Assembly: GCA_016709335.1 (NCBI GenBank)
Contig: JADJNC010000067.1
Span: 62,001 to 126,000, forward strand
Source: Candidatus Propionivibrio dominans
GTDB taxonomy: Bacteria > Pseudomonadota > Gammaproteobacteria > Burkholderiales > Rhodocyclaceae
Length of the DNA: 64,000 nt
Direction of reading: 5' to 3'
Shown piece by piece: positions 26,691 to 38,199 of the stretch. The notes under the pieces were generated by a model that saw nothing but the letters and a program-made list of their open reading frames with translations, was not told the origin of the DNA and searched no databases. Both the position numbers and the translations under genes were made by a program. Numbering within the stretch: position 1 is the stretch's first letter; every line of letters begins with the position of its first letter.

Positions 26691-26886
26691 ATCGGTTTTG
26701 CGGGCGTTATGATGTTGGCTTCGCAATCCACCGCCTGCCGGAAATAGTCGCCCGCACACCCCGCTCGAGCGTCTCCCCTAGAAAACAGAAGGCTCGCCGA
26801 GCTTGATTCCAGGAGACTCAGGTAATTGTGAAATAATGTAGTGACCCATGTAGTGACCTTTTTCCCAGATCGATGACACCCCTTCC

Positions 26887-28346
<1,460 letters not shown>

Positions 28347-28347
<1 letters not shown>

Positions 28348-29714
28348 TGTATCTTGACCATTTCGGACTCCGTGAAGCCCCGTTCCGCATCACGCCGCAT
28401 ACCGAATTCTTTTTTGCCGGAGCCAACCGCGGAGCCACGCTCGAAGCCCTGGTCTACGCCATCACGCACGACGAAGGAATCGTCAAGGTCAGCGGCGAAG
28501 TCGGTAGCGGCAAAACCATGCTCTGCCGAATGCTGCTGGAGAAGCTTCCGGACAACGTCGAGACGGTCTACCTGGCCAATCCTTCGCTGTCGCGCGACGA
28601 GATTCTCTATGCCATCGCCGAGGAATTGCAGACACCGCTGCCGGAAACCCGCTCGCACCTGCTTTTACGGACCCTTCAGGATCGACTGCTCGAAATTTAC
28701 GCCGCCGGTCGCCAGGTCGTTGTCATGATCGACGAGGCGCATGCCATGCCGCCGGAAACACTCGAAGAAATCCGCCTGCTCTCGAACCTTGAGTCGAACC
28801 GGCACAAACTCCTGCATATCGTCCTTTTTGGTCAGCCTGAACTGGACGACCATCTGGGTGAAACGAACATGCGTCAACTCAAGGAACGGATTACGCATAA
28901 TTTCGCTCTGGAACCGCTGCGCCGCAGCGACATCGGGAGCTACCTGATGTTCCGCATCCGCGCCGCCGGTTATCACGGACCGGATTTGTTCACGCCGGGC
29001 GCCATACAACTGATCAGCAAGGCCTCTGAGGGTCTGACAAGACGCATCAATATCCTCGCCGACAAGGCGCTGCTCTCGGCTTTTTCGGAAAACAGGCATC
29101 AGATAGACAACAGGCAAATCAAGGCGGCGATCCGCGATGCCCAGTTCAATCCGATGCGTGACGGCAACGCCAGACCCATGGCCTGGATAGCCGGTGCCGG
29201 CGCCATTACGCTCATTGCGGCAGTGGCCTACCTCGCCGGAAGCTACACGTCAGCCAGCACGCCGGCACCGGTAAATAGTGTTGTGGCCCCGACGCCAGCG
29301 GCCACTGACGCGCTGGCCCCGGCTACCACAGCGAGCGCCTCGACAGCCGCCACACCTTCCATGCCGCAGACACCCCCCACACCTCTCCCCGAGAAGCCGC
29401 CGACCCTGGCCGAACGCATTGCTGCAAGTGAAGACTGGTTGAAGAATACGCCGGATAACCACTACTTCATCCAGCTCCTGAGCACCGATGGCAACAATGC
29501 GCGTGATGTGGAAATTTTTCTGGAAAACAACACCGGGTGGCTCGACCCGCAGCAAATCCGCGTCTATCGCTCAAGACTGAGCGGACGCGAGCGGCTCGGC
29601 GTCATTTACGGCGACTACCCCACCCGTGAAGCCGCCTACCCGGAATTGGCCAGACTTGCCAAGGCAAACCCGTCCGGCAACCCCTATGTTCGGTCAGTCA
29701 GCAAACTGCGCTGA
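28347..29714 (+). CDS. mshM: MshM/ExeA-like AAA ATPase with SPOR-like C-terminus
   Basis: A 455-residue inner-membrane protein. The N-terminal AAA domain starts MYLDHFGLREAPFRITPHTEFFF (family-typical), with Walker A GEVGSGKT and Walker B VVVMIDEAHAMPPE. A single membrane helix lies at about 277-297, followed by a Pro/Thr/Ala-rich linker. The last 80 residues (HYFIQLLSTDGNNAR to RLGVIYGDYPTREAA) look like a SPOR peptidoglycan-binding domain. ExeA-type ATPases help place secretins through the cell wall, which fits the secretin gene that follows. Confidence 0.85.
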
Positions 29715-29765
29715 AGAAAAAACAACAGCATTAATGATGATATTCAATCAATACAAATCAGTGAC

Positions 29766-29793
29766 TTGAAGAATACTCCTTACGTGATATGAT
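29766..29793 (+). promoter_or_regulatory. possible sigma-70 promoter before mshL
   Basis: In an AT-rich gap, TTGAAG (29766-29771) and TATGAT (29788-29793) are separated by 16 bases, ending 19 bases before the secretin gene. Confidence 0.35.
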
Positions 29794-29812
29794 AAATTCA
29801 ATCCAATAACGA

Positions 29813-31633
29813 ATGAGACCAAGCATGCTGAGAATTGTTGGCGCCACCCTGGCTGCGCTCCTGCTCACGGCCTGCGCATCGTCGACGCTGAGCGGCGGTC
29901 CATCGAGCGGACATCTGCGTGCGGATGACGTCGCCAAATCACCGGGCGCGATCCCGCAACCGGTGCAGCAGATTACTGCGCTGCCGAGGCCGAAGGCGGT
30001 CGGCAAAACGGAGACCTACAGCGTGGTGGTCAACAACGTCAAGGTTCAGGATCTGCTCTTTGCCCTCGCACGCGACGCCAAACTGAACGTCGACATCCAT
30101 CCCGGTATCACCGGAATTGTCAGCATGAACGCCATCGACCAGACGCTGCCGCAACTGCTCACACGCATTGCAAAACAGGTCGACATGCGCTTTGAGCTTG
30201 ACGGCCCCAATCTCGTGGTGATGCCCGACACGCCCTACCTCAAGAACTACAAGATCGACTACGTCAACATGGCGCGTGATGTTACCGGAACGGTATCGAC
30301 CAACACCCAGATATCGACCAGTGCGCTGGCAACCGGTAGCGGGGGGGTCGCGGGTACCGGCAATACGTCCCGGATCCAGATCGAGAACAAGTCGAAGAAC
30401 CACTTCTGGGAATCGCTTGAGAGGAACCTGAAGGAATTACTGTACGAAACAGACAAGATATTTCCCGAGGGTTCGACAGAAACGGTGATGGAGCAGAGCA
30501 CTTTACAGAGCACCACCGGCACGGGCGCCCCATCTCCGACGATCAACACCACCCGTGGCAGCCAGGCTAACCAGACGCTGGCCGGCAGCCCGAACCCGGC
30601 TTTACTTCGCAACAGCGGCGAGACGGTTGTCAAGCGCATGACCTTCCGCGAAGCGGCATCGGTAATTGCCAACCCGGAGTCTGGGATCATCAACGTTCGC
30701 GCCACCTCGCGGCAACACGAAAAAGTGCAGGAGTTCATTGACCGGGTGATGAGTAGCGCCCGGCGTCAGGTATTGATCGAAGCCACGATTGTCGAAGTCA
30801 CCCTGAGCGATGGCTACCAGCAGGGTATCGAGTGGAGTCGAATTACCAGTGGCTCCGAATACAGCATCACCCGGCCGACACTGACGACCAACGTTCCCAA
30901 TGCGGTTTCGCCTTTCGTCCTGAAGTACAAGAGTCTCAACCCGCTCAATCTGTTGGCGACCGTCGAGTTGCTGCGCTCCTTTGGCAACGTCAAGGTGCTC
31001 TCCAGCCCCAAATTGACTGTCCTCAACAACCAGACCGCAACGCTCAAGGTCTCTGAGGATTACGTCTACTTCAACGTCAAGTCGGACACGACAACAACGG
31101 TCAATGTGGGAACCACGGTTGGCGTGACGACCACGCCGCAATCCGTTGCTGTCGGTTTCTTCATGAGTCTGACGGCACAGATCAGCGATGGCGATACCGT
31201 CACGCTGAACGTTCGGCCGTCGATCTCCAGCATCTCCGAACTGAAGAGGGATCCCAACCCGATCATCCCCAAGGACATCCCGAACTTCGTACCGCAGATT
31301 CGCACGCGTGAGATCGAATCGTTGATGCGGATTGAAAGCGGTGACATCGCAGTACTTGGCGGTCTGATGGAAGACCGCCTGGATAACAAGACCGGCCGCC
31401 TGCCCATTCTCGGTGACATCCCTTTCCTTGGCGAGGTATTCAACACGCGTTCAAACTCCTCGGCAAAGTCGGAACTGGTCATTCTCCTGCGCCCGACGGT
31501 CATCAGGGATGCCTCGATCAGCGGTGATTTCAGCGTATTCAAGGACACCCTGCCGGGCAAGGATTTCTTTGTTCCGGATCAGGTTTTCCAGCCCTTTACG
31601 GTGCCTGAGCGACGTTCGGAGCAAGGCCAGTGA
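29813..31633 (+). CDS. mshL: MSHA-type secretin
   Basis: A 606-residue outer-membrane lipoprotein secretin. The signal peptide ends in LLLTACASS (lipobox). An STN/N0-like region (VKVQDLLFALARDAKLNVDI, then GNLV-type strands) and an N1-like region (FREAASVIANPESGIINVRATSRQHEKVQEFI) precede the secretin pore domain, which includes VLSSPKLTVLNNQTATLKV and the closing DIPFLGEVFNTRS. The domain order is that of MshL/PilQ-type pilus secretins. The start may also be ATG 29825. The TPR gene overlaps its stop. Confidence 0.9.
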   Translation: MRPSMLRIVGATLAALLLTACASSTLSGGPSSGHLRADDVAKSPGAIPQPVQQITALPRPKAVGKTETYSVVVNNVKVQDLLFALARDAKLNVDIHPGITGIVSMNAIDQTLPQLLTRIAKQVDMRFELDGPNLVVMPDTPYLKNYKIDYVNMARDVTGTVSTNTQISTSALATGSGGVAGTGNTSRIQIENKSKNHFWESLERNLKELLYETDKIFPEGSTETVMEQSTLQSTTGTGAPSPTINTTRGSQANQTLAGSPNPALLRNSGETVVKRMTFREAASVIANPESGIINVRATSRQHEKVQEFIDRVMSSARRQVLIEATIVEVTLSDGYQQGIEWSRITSGSEYSITRPTLTTNVPNAVSPFVLKYKSLNPLNLLATVELLRSFGNVKVLSSPKLTVLNNQTATLKVSEDYVYFNVKSDTTTTVNVGTTVGVTTTPQSVAVGFFMSLTAQISDGDTVTLNVRPSISSISELKRDPNPIIPKDIPNFVPQIRTREIESLMRIESGDIAVLGGLMEDRLDNKTGRLPILGDIPFLGEVFNTRSNSSAKSELVILLRPTVIRDASISGDFSVFKDTLPGKDFFVPDQVFQPFTVPERRSEQGQ

Positions 31634-32910
31634 GCCTGCTCATGGAAGCCCTCAAGAAGGCCGAGGAAGCCAAACGGCTGGCCGGCGAGAGCAATGCGCC
31701 AGGAGCCGCTTCCGCCGCCGTACCCGAATTGACATTACAGCCGTTGACCCCGTCTGCGGCTTTACCCCATTCGTCCTATTCGTCAACTTCGCCCTTACCT
31801 GATCTTTCGTTGCACAGCGATTCGCTTGACGCGGATCTGGCATCGTTATCAAGGTCGGCAGCCAGTGCACGACGCGAGCCTGATGCCGGCGCAAGGCCGT
31901 CCGATACCCGCCCTCGCGAAGAGCGTGAGCGCAATGCCGTACGCAACGTCTTTTCGGCAAAACAGGCGCCCAGGTCTTCACGTTCCGGACTCTGGCTGAT
32001 CCTTGGACTGGCGGGAATTGTCGCACTCGGGCTCGCTGGCTATTTCTGGTGGCAATTGCAATCCGTTTCCGGCAGTTCGATGGCCCGGCCAGCACCCGTG
32101 CTGCCGTCGGCCCAGCCCCTGGCCGCCGCGCCGCAGCCAGGGCCGGTACAGGCCAGCGCTGAAACAGCGAAGCCCTTGCCAGCCCTGCTACCGCCACCGG
32201 TGTCGCCGGTCCCCAGGGCCACGCCTGCACCTGCACCGGCATTCGAGCGCGCGTCTCGCCCGCCGAGACCTTCGCCCAACTCAGCTCAGGCCGTTGCGGG
32301 TGGCCCGCTTCGGCTGAGCCGAAGCCAGCCGGGATCAAACCAGACCATAGATCGCGCCTACGACGCCTTGCAGGCCGGCCAACTGGACACGGCACAACGC
32401 GACTACCAGCAGGTGTTGCGCAGCGATGCGAAAAACACCGACGCGCTACTCGGCCTGGCCACCATAGCCGCACGTCAGGGTCAAACAGAACAGGCGCAGG
32501 CGTATTACCAGCGCGCGCTCGAGTCCGACCCCAACGACGCCACGGCCCAGGCCGGGCTGCTCAATACGCGCGGCCAAGCCGATCCCGTAAATTCCGAAAG
32601 TCGCCTGAAAACGGCTCTGGCCAGTCAGCCGGATTCGTCTGCGCTGCATTTTGCCCTGGGTAACCTCTATGCCCGCCAGCTTCGCTGGAGCGAGGCACAG
32701 CAGGCCTACTTCCGGGCCTATTCAGGCGAGCCGGACAACGCCGATTTCATCTTCAACCTGGCCGTCAGCCTCGATCACCTGCGCCAGAACAAGCTGGCCG
32801 CACAGTACTACCGCATGGCGCTGAGCGCCGCTGCACTGAACAACAACGCTCAGAACACCTCTTTTGACAGAAACCAGGTCAAAAACCGCGTCCTTGAACT
32901 GCAACCGTGA
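31630..32910 (+). CDS. mshN: MshN-like TPR protein
   Basis: A 426-residue protein starting at GTG 31630 (MSLLMEALKKAEEAK), overlapping the secretin stop as GTGA. One membrane helix is at about 120-142 (LWLILGLAGIVALGLAGYFWW), followed by a Pro/Ala-rich linker and tetratricopeptide repeats (about 230-420; AYDALQAGQLDTAQRDYQQVL, ALLGLATIAARQGQTEQAQAYYQRAL). The N-terminal MEALKKAEEAK is typical of proteins in MSHA and related clusters. It probably scaffolds the pilus machine in the periplasm. Confidence 0.82.
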   Translation: MSLLMEALKKAEEAKRLAGESNAPGAASAAVPELTLQPLTPSAALPHSSYSSTSPLPDLSLHSDSLDADLASLSRSAASARREPDAGARPSDTRPREERERNAVRNVFSAKQAPRSSRSGLWLILGLAGIVALGLAGYFWWQLQSVSGSSMARPAPVLPSAQPLAAAPQPGPVQASAETAKPLPALLPPPVSPVPRATPAPAPAFERASRPPRPSPNSAQAVAGGPLRLSRSQPGSNQTIDRAYDALQAGQLDTAQRDYQQVLRSDAKNTDALLGLATIAARQGQTEQAQAYYQRALESDPNDATAQAGLLNTRGQADPVNSESRLKTALASQPDSSALHFALGNLYARQLRWSEAQQAYFRAYSGEPDNADFIFNLAVSLDHLRQNKLAAQYYRMALSAAALNNNAQNTSFDRNQVKNRVLELQP

Positions 32911-32959
32911 TTCTGGCACGCTGTCATCCTCCTTCCTTGCGTTCGCTCCAAAACCACCG

Positions 32960-34666
32960 ATGAACGCCCCTGCACCCCGCCCGCGACAACTTGGCCAGGT
33001 TCTGATCGCCAAAGGCATTCTCAGCGAGGACCAGCTCAGGATTGCCCTGCTCGAACAGATGAAGTCCAACCAGCCGGTTGGCAAGTTGCTGGTTTCGCTC
33101 GGCTTCGTATCTGAAGCCACCCTGCGCGACGCGCTCTCCGAGAGCCTCGGCAAGCAGAGTATCGACCTCTCCAACGCCATCATCGACCCTTCGGCACTGG
33201 CCCTGGTGCCGCGCGATCTGGCCAAGCGCCACCACCTGCTGCCGCTCGACTACGACGCCGAACATCAGCGCCTGACGGTGGCGCTGTCCGACGTCAACGA
33301 CATCGTCGCCCTTGACAAGATCCGGGGCCTGGCGCACGATACCCTCGAGATCGATACGCTGCTCGCCGGCGAAACCGAGATCGACCGCGCGATAGACCAG
33401 GCCTACGGCTACGAGTTGTCGATCGACGGCATCCTGCACGAGATCGAAACGGGGGAAATTGACTTTCGCGGGCTGCAATCGTCGGCCGACGAATACAGCC
33501 AGCCGGTCGTCCGGCTGATCGACTCGATCCTGACCGATGCCGTAAAACGCGAATCTTCCGACATCCACTTCGAGCCTGAAACCGGCTTCCTGCGCATTCG
33601 CTACCGCATCGACGGCATGCTCAGGCAGGTGCGCTCGCTGCACCAGTCCTACTGGCCGGCGATGGCAGTACGCATCAAGGTCATGAGCGGAATGAACATC
33701 GCCGAGACGCGCGCGCCGCAGGACGGTCGTATCACACTCAACATGCGCGGCCGGCCGATTGGTTTTCGCGTCTCCGCCCAGCCGACGATTCACGGCGAAA
33801 ACATTGTCCTGCGCATTCTTGATCGCCAGAAAGGACTGGTCCCGCTCGAAGGTCTGGGGTTGACGGAAAAGCAGCTCGATCAGCTCAAGCTGATGATTGC
33901 CCGCCCGGAAGGCATCATCCTGGTCACCGGCCCGACCGGCAGCGGCAAGACGACAACGCTTTACTCGGTGCTCAACCACATCAACTCCGAGGGCCTGAAC
34001 ATCATGACCCTGGAAGACCCGGTCGAGTATCCGATGACCCTGGTTCGCCAGACCTCGGTGGCCGAAGCGGCCAAACTCGATTTTGCCAACGGCATCCGCT
34101 CGATGATGCGCCAGGATCCGGACGTCATTCTGGTCGGTGAAATCCGTGACGCAGACACCGCTGAAATGGCACTGCGCGCGGCCATGACCGGCCATCAGGT
34201 TTATTCGACGCTGCACACCAACTCGGCCATCGGCGCCATCCCGCGACTGCTCGATATCGGCATCCTGCCCGACATCATGGCCGGCAACATCATAGGCGTC
34301 GTTGCCCAGCGCCTGGTGCGCCGCCTGTGCCTGCACTGCAAGACGCCCTACCAGGCCGAGGCACATGAAGCGCGCCTGCTCGGCGGCAGCATCGACACGC
34401 CGCGTCCGGTCATTTTCCGCCCCTGCGGCTGCGAACGCTGCGATTTCCAGGGCTATCGCGGCCGCCTGGCGATCATGGAACTGCTGCGCATGAACGCCGA
34501 CATGGATGAGCTGATCGCCCGCCGCTGCACGGTGCGCGAGATCCGCCATCTGGCCGATCGCCAGGGCTTCGTTTCACTCGCCGACGACGGCTTGCGACGC
34601 GTTCTTGACGGCTCCACCGCGCTTGAGGAACTCGGCCGCGTTGTCGACCTGACCGACCGCATGTGA
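32960..34666 (+). CDS. mshE: type II/IV secretion assembly ATPase (MshE-like)
   Basis: A 568-residue cytoplasmic hexameric ATPase. The N-terminal MshEN region starts RPRQLGQVLIAKGILSEDQL, the type known to bind cyclic di-GMP in MshE. Walker A is GPTGSGKTT, followed by the Asp box and Walker B DPDVILVGEIRDADTAEMAL. A tetracysteine-type zinc motif is visible (CLHC, then CGCERC). ATG 32960 begins MNAPAPRPRQ and is preferred. It follows mshN and precedes the inner-membrane platform gene. The window also encodes a diguanylate cyclase, so c-di-GMP control is plausible. Confidence 0.92.
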   Translation: MNAPAPRPRQLGQVLIAKGILSEDQLRIALLEQMKSNQPVGKLLVSLGFVSEATLRDALSESLGKQSIDLSNAIIDPSALALVPRDLAKRHHLLPLDYDAEHQRLTVALSDVNDIVALDKIRGLAHDTLEIDTLLAGETEIDRAIDQAYGYELSIDGILHEIETGEIDFRGLQSSADEYSQPVVRLIDSILTDAVKRESSDIHFEPETGFLRIRYRIDGMLRQVRSLHQSYWPAMAVRIKVMSGMNIAETRAPQDGRITLNMRGRPIGFRVSAQPTIHGENIVLRILDRQKGLVPLEGLGLTEKQLDQLKLMIARPEGIILVTGPTGSGKTTTLYSVLNHINSEGLNIMTLEDPVEYPMTLVRQTSVAEAAKLDFANGIRSMMRQDPDVILVGEIRDADTAEMALRAAMTGHQVYSTLHTNSAIGAIPRLLDIGILPDIMAGNIIGVVAQRLVRRLCLHCKTPYQAEAHEARLLGGSIDTPRPVIFRPCGCERCDFQGYRGRLAIMELLRMNADMDELIARRCTVREIRHLADRQGFVSLADDGLRRVLDGSTALEELGRVVDLTDRM

Positions 34667-34679
34667 GGCCCTGACGCTC

Positions 34680-35882
34680 ATGTCGCTCTACACCTACAAG
34701 GCGGTCGGCCCCGATGGGCGTTCGATTGCCGGTCGCATCGACGCGCTCAATATCGTCGACCTCGAGTTGCGCCTGCGGCGCATGGATCTGGATCTGGTCA
34801 CCGGCGAACCGATCAGCAATCGCCGCCTGTTCGCCGCCGGCGGCGTTCCCCGTCGCGAGATCATCCACTTCTGCTTTCACCTCGAACTCCTGGTGCGCGC
34901 CGGGGTGCCGATCCTGGAAGGTTTGTCGGATCTGCGCGACAGCCTTGAGCAACCGCGCTTTCGCGAAGTGGTCGCCAGCCTGATCGAATCGATCGAGGGC
35001 GGCCAGAAACTGTCACAAGCCATGGACGAGCAGCCAAAAGTCTTCAACAAGGTCTTTGTCAGCCTGATCCGCGCTGGCGAAACCACCGGCCGACTGCCAC
35101 AGGTATTGCAAAGCCTGACCGAATCGCTGAAATGGGAAGACGAGCTGGCCTCGCAAACCAAGAAACTGATCATGTACCCGGCCTTTGTCGGCACCATTGT
35201 CCTCTCGGCGACCTTCTTCCTGATGATCTACATGGTGCCGCAGCTCAAGCAGTTCGTAAAAAACATGGGGCAGGTGCTACCGCTGCAGACCCAGGTGCTG
35301 TTTTTTGTTTCCGACCTGCTGGTGTCCTACTGGTATGTCGCCCTGCTGCTGCCTGTTGTGCTGGTTCTCGGCGTAAAAATCCTGTTGCACCACAATCCGC
35401 TGGCGCGCGCCCGCTTTGACGGGATCAAGCTGAAACTGCCGCTGATTGGCGAGATTCTGCGCAAGATCATCCTCTCCCGCTTCGCCAACACCTTCGCCCT
35501 GCTCTACGCCTCCGGCATACCGATCCTGGAATCGATCCGCACCACACAGGATGTCGTCGGCAATCTGGTCGTTCGGCAAGGACTGGAACGTGTCGAACAA
35601 CTGATCGGCGAGGGACAGAACGTCACCGCCGCTTTCCACAGCATCGGCTTTTTCCCGCCGCTGGTGATCCGCATGTTGCGCGTCGGTGAAAGCACCGGCT
35701 CGCTCGATGCCGCGCTGATCAACGTCAGTTACTTCTATAATCGCGATGTCAGGGAATCGGTCGAACGGGTGCAGCAACTGATCGAACCCATTCTTACCGT
35801 CATTCTCGGCTGCCTGCTCGGATGGATCATGCTTTCCGTCCTCGGGCCGGTGTACGATGTCATCAGCAAGATAAAAACCTAG
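34680..35882 (+). CDS. mshG: type II/IV secretion inner-membrane platform (MshG-like)
   Basis: A 400-residue GspF/PilC-family protein that couples the ATPase to the pilus fibre in the inner membrane. It has two T2SSF domains: the first with CFHLELLVRAGVPILEGL and LIESIEGGQKLSQAM, the second with FANTFALLYASGIPILESI. Three membrane helices are visible, including the last at about 372-392 (ILTVILGCLLGWIMLSVLGPVY). It is 13 bases after mshE. Confidence 0.92.
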   Translation: MSLYTYKAVGPDGRSIAGRIDALNIVDLELRLRRMDLDLVTGEPISNRRLFAAGGVPRREIIHFCFHLELLVRAGVPILEGLSDLRDSLEQPRFREVVASLIESIEGGQKLSQAMDEQPKVFNKVFVSLIRAGETTGRLPQVLQSLTESLKWEDELASQTKKLIMYPAFVGTIVLSATFFLMIYMVPQLKQFVKNMGQVLPLQTQVLFFVSDLLVSYWYVALLLPVVLVLGVKILLHHNPLARARFDGIKLKLPLIGEILRKIILSRFANTFALLYASGIPILESIRTTQDVVGNLVVRQGLERVEQLIGEGQNVTAAFHSIGFFPPLVIRMLRVGESTGSLDAALINVSYFYNRDVRESVERVQQLIEPILTVILGCLLGWIMLSVLGPVYDVISKIKT

Positions 35883-35918
35883 CCAATTATGATGATAGAG
35901 AGCAAGGGCAAAAGATTC

Positions 35919-36015
35919 ACCACCAAGTCACCAAGTTCACCAAGGGGCACCAAGGAAAGGCATTTTCATCTTTCTGTATTCCTGGTGAAACTTGGTGCTC
36001 TTGGTGTCTTGGTGG
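35919..36015. repeat. imperfect inverted repeat of CACCAAG units
   Basis: The left arm (35919-35955) has four CACCAAG units; the right arm (35981-36015) has the complements CTTGGTG three times and a CCTGGTG. The arms can form a long hairpin between mshG and mshI. The architecture is the same as at 18620-18715, with a different unit. Confidence 0.6.
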
Positions 36016-36061
36016 TTCGCTGTTTCTTGTTGACTGATTACGCCACAAGCGAACAACACCA

Positions 36062-37603
36062 ATGAAAACCAGCCGCCTGCTTTACCTCAGTGCACATCAG
36101 ATGAGCGCCTACCGCTGGCAGTCGGGCGAGCTGATGAGTGAAGGGCTGTTCGCGGCAACCGAACCTGGCCACCAGGATTTTGCCGCGTATCTGGCGCAGA
36201 ATCCAAAAAGCGTTTTTTCGATTCTGGTCAACGTCTCCGAGGAAGGTTTCCAGATCGAGACCATTCCCTTCCTGCAAGGGGCGGATCGCAAAGCCATCAT
36301 AGCGCGCAAGCTCGGGCAACTGTTTTTCAACGCCGCGCTGACCGCCTCGCTGTCTCTGGGCTACGAAAAAAACAGACGCAAGGATGAGCGCATCATGCTC
36401 GCCGCGCTGACCAATAATGAATTCTTTGCCCCCTGGCTGCAGGCCATTGCCGACGCCGGCGCGGCGCTGTCCGGGATTTTCTCGCTGCCGCTGCTCGCAC
36501 CCGCGCTGCTGAAAAAACTTCAGCTCGCCGCCGATCAGTGCCTGCTACTGACCGTCCAGGATCAAAGTATCCGGCAGAGTTACTTTGAAAAGGGTGAACT
36601 GCATTTCAGCCGACTCACGCCATTGCAGAACAGCAGCATTGGCGGCATCGCGCAATCTTTTTCCGGCGAGGCGCTCAAGCTCCAGCAATACCTCGCCAGC
36701 CAGCGCCTGATCGGGCGCAACCAGCCGATCAAGGCCCACATTCTGGCGCACTCCGGCGCACTGAAAGCCATCCAGAACAGTTGTACCAACAGCGCAACGA
36801 TCAATTTCAACTTCCTCGATATCGAGGACTGTGCCAGAAAAACCGGGCTCAAAACACCGCCGCCCGATACGCATTGCGAGCCGCTGTTTCTCAATTTGCT
36901 GGTCACCGCACCGCCGCGCATCCAGTTCGCCAGCGACGATCAGCGTCACGATCATCATCTCGGGCAGATTCGTTCCGTACTCCAGGGTTTCGGCGCGCTC
37001 GTCCTGCTCGGCTGCCTGCTGTTCTCCGGAAAAATTCTGTTCGAATCCTATAGCGTCACCCAGGAAACCGCAGCGCTGAGAAGCGAGGCCAGTCTGTCGC
37101 GTCAGCGCTATAACGACATTGTCAAAACCTTTCCGCCCATTCCGACCAACAACGAAACGCTGCGCCGCATCATTGATCGTTATCTTGAACTGGAAAAAAT
37201 GAGCGCCTCGCCCAACGGCCTCTATCGCGAGATCAGCCGCGCCCTGCAGGCCGCACCGGCAGCAGAACTCGACAGCATCGACTGGAAAGTGGGTGGCCTC
37301 GACACCGCCGCCGTCAAGGCCGCAGGCCAGGCGACTACAGCCTCTAGCGTTGCCAGCGACAGTGAGGCGGTCCTGGTGCGCGGCACCCTGAAGCTCGGCG
37401 CCAACGCCAACGCACGGCAAATGCTCGGCGCCTTCAATGTTCTGGTCGAGGCGCTGAAAGCCAATCCGAAGTTGCAGGTTGAAGTGCTGCAACGTCCCTT
37501 TGACATCGAATCCGGCAAGTCGCTCAAGGGCGGCGACATCACGCTTGAAGACAACAAGCCGCGCTCTTTCAGCCTGCAGGTCATCAGGAAGATCGAATCA
37601 TGA
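36062..37603 (+). CDS. mshI: MshI-like PilM/PilN-type protein
   Basis: A 513-residue protein combining two functions. Residues about 1-300 resemble the actin-like PilM/GspL cytoplasmic domain (MKTSRLLYLSAHQMSAYRWQ, SILVNVSEEGFQIETIPF, LLLTVQDQSIRQSYFEKGEL). A membrane helix lies at about 308-328 (FGALVLLGCLLFSGKILF), followed by a PilN-like periplasmic domain with a predicted coiled coil. MshI proteins have this fused form. It sits in the operon between the platform and the PilO-like gene, with which it overlaps. Confidence 0.78.
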   Translation: MKTSRLLYLSAHQMSAYRWQSGELMSEGLFAATEPGHQDFAAYLAQNPKSVFSILVNVSEEGFQIETIPFLQGADRKAIIARKLGQLFFNAALTASLSLGYEKNRRKDERIMLAALTNNEFFAPWLQAIADAGAALSGIFSLPLLAPALLKKLQLAADQCLLLTVQDQSIRQSYFEKGELHFSRLTPLQNSSIGGIAQSFSGEALKLQQYLASQRLIGRNQPIKAHILAHSGALKAIQNSCTNSATINFNFLDIEDCARKTGLKTPPPDTHCEPLFLNLLVTAPPRIQFASDDQRHDHHLGQIRSVLQGFGALVLLGCLLFSGKILFESYSVTQETAALRSEASLSRQRYNDIVKTFPPIPTNNETLRRIIDRYLELEKMSASPNGLYREISRALQAAPAAELDSIDWKVGGLDTAAVKAAGQATTASSVASDSEAVLVRGTLKLGANANARQMLGAFNVLVEALKANPKLQVEVLQRPFDIESGKSLKGGDITLEDNKPRSFSLQVIRKIES

Positions 37604-38199
37604 AGATCGGCAGCGATGACCTCCCGAAACTGCAGCTCAGCCTGCTCGCGGCATTGATAATGATGGCTATCGGCGCCGGCATCGTCTATCTTTCTCTCAG
37701 CCTGATCAAAACGGCAAAACTCGAGCAGGCCGCCGCGCAGGCGGAGCGCAACGATTTTGACGGCAAGCTCAATCGTGTGCGCAGCGAAGAGGACGAGATC
37801 CGGAAAAAATCCGCCATGTTCCACAAACTTCAGGCGCGTGGCATGGTCGGCGAAGAACAGCGACTCGAATGGGTTGAACTGCTCAAGGAAATTCGCGACC
37901 GGCGGCGACTGCTCGACCTGCAATACGAGATCGCACCGCAGCGACCGCTCGACGCCACCCTCGGCAGCGGCTTCGCCTATTATGCAAGTAACATGAAAGT
38001 GCAGCTCAAGCTGCTGCACGAGGAAGACCTGACGCGCCTGCTTGACGACCTGCGCCAGCAGGCCAGAGCCTTGATCCAGATCAAGAGCTGTAACGTCTCG
38101 CGCCTGCCGCGCGGCGGCGCCGAAGGCGGAACTGCGGCCCAGTTGCAGGCCGACTGCCAGATCGACTGGGTCACGCTGCACGAAGTGGCGAGCAAATGA
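37600..38199 (+). CDS. mshJ: MshJ-like (PilO-type) protein
   Basis: A 199-residue bitopic membrane protein. One membrane helix is at about 13-35 (LAALIMMAIGAGIVYLSLSLI), then a coiled coil (EQAAAQAERNDFDGKLNRVRSEE, in parts) and a small alpha/beta domain, as in PilO/MshJ. The start overlaps the mshI stop (ATGA), and the stop overlaps the mshK start. It probably pairs with MshI in the alignment complex. Confidence 0.72.
   Translation: MKIGSDDLPKLQLSLLAALIMMAIGAGIVYLSLSLIKTAKLEQAAAQAERNDFDGKLNRVRSEEDEIRKKSAMFHKLQARGMVGEEQRLEWVELLKEIRDRRRLLDLQYEIAPQRPLDATLGSGFAYYASNMKVQLKLLHEEDLTRLLDDLRQQARALIQIKSCNVSRLPRGGAEGGTAAQLQADCQIDWVTLHEVASK

Noticed and set aside
29715..29812. Sigma-54 promoter before mshL
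   Set aside because: A sigma-54 activator heads the operon, but no GG-N10-GC element is present in this gap; a sigma-70-like pair fits better.
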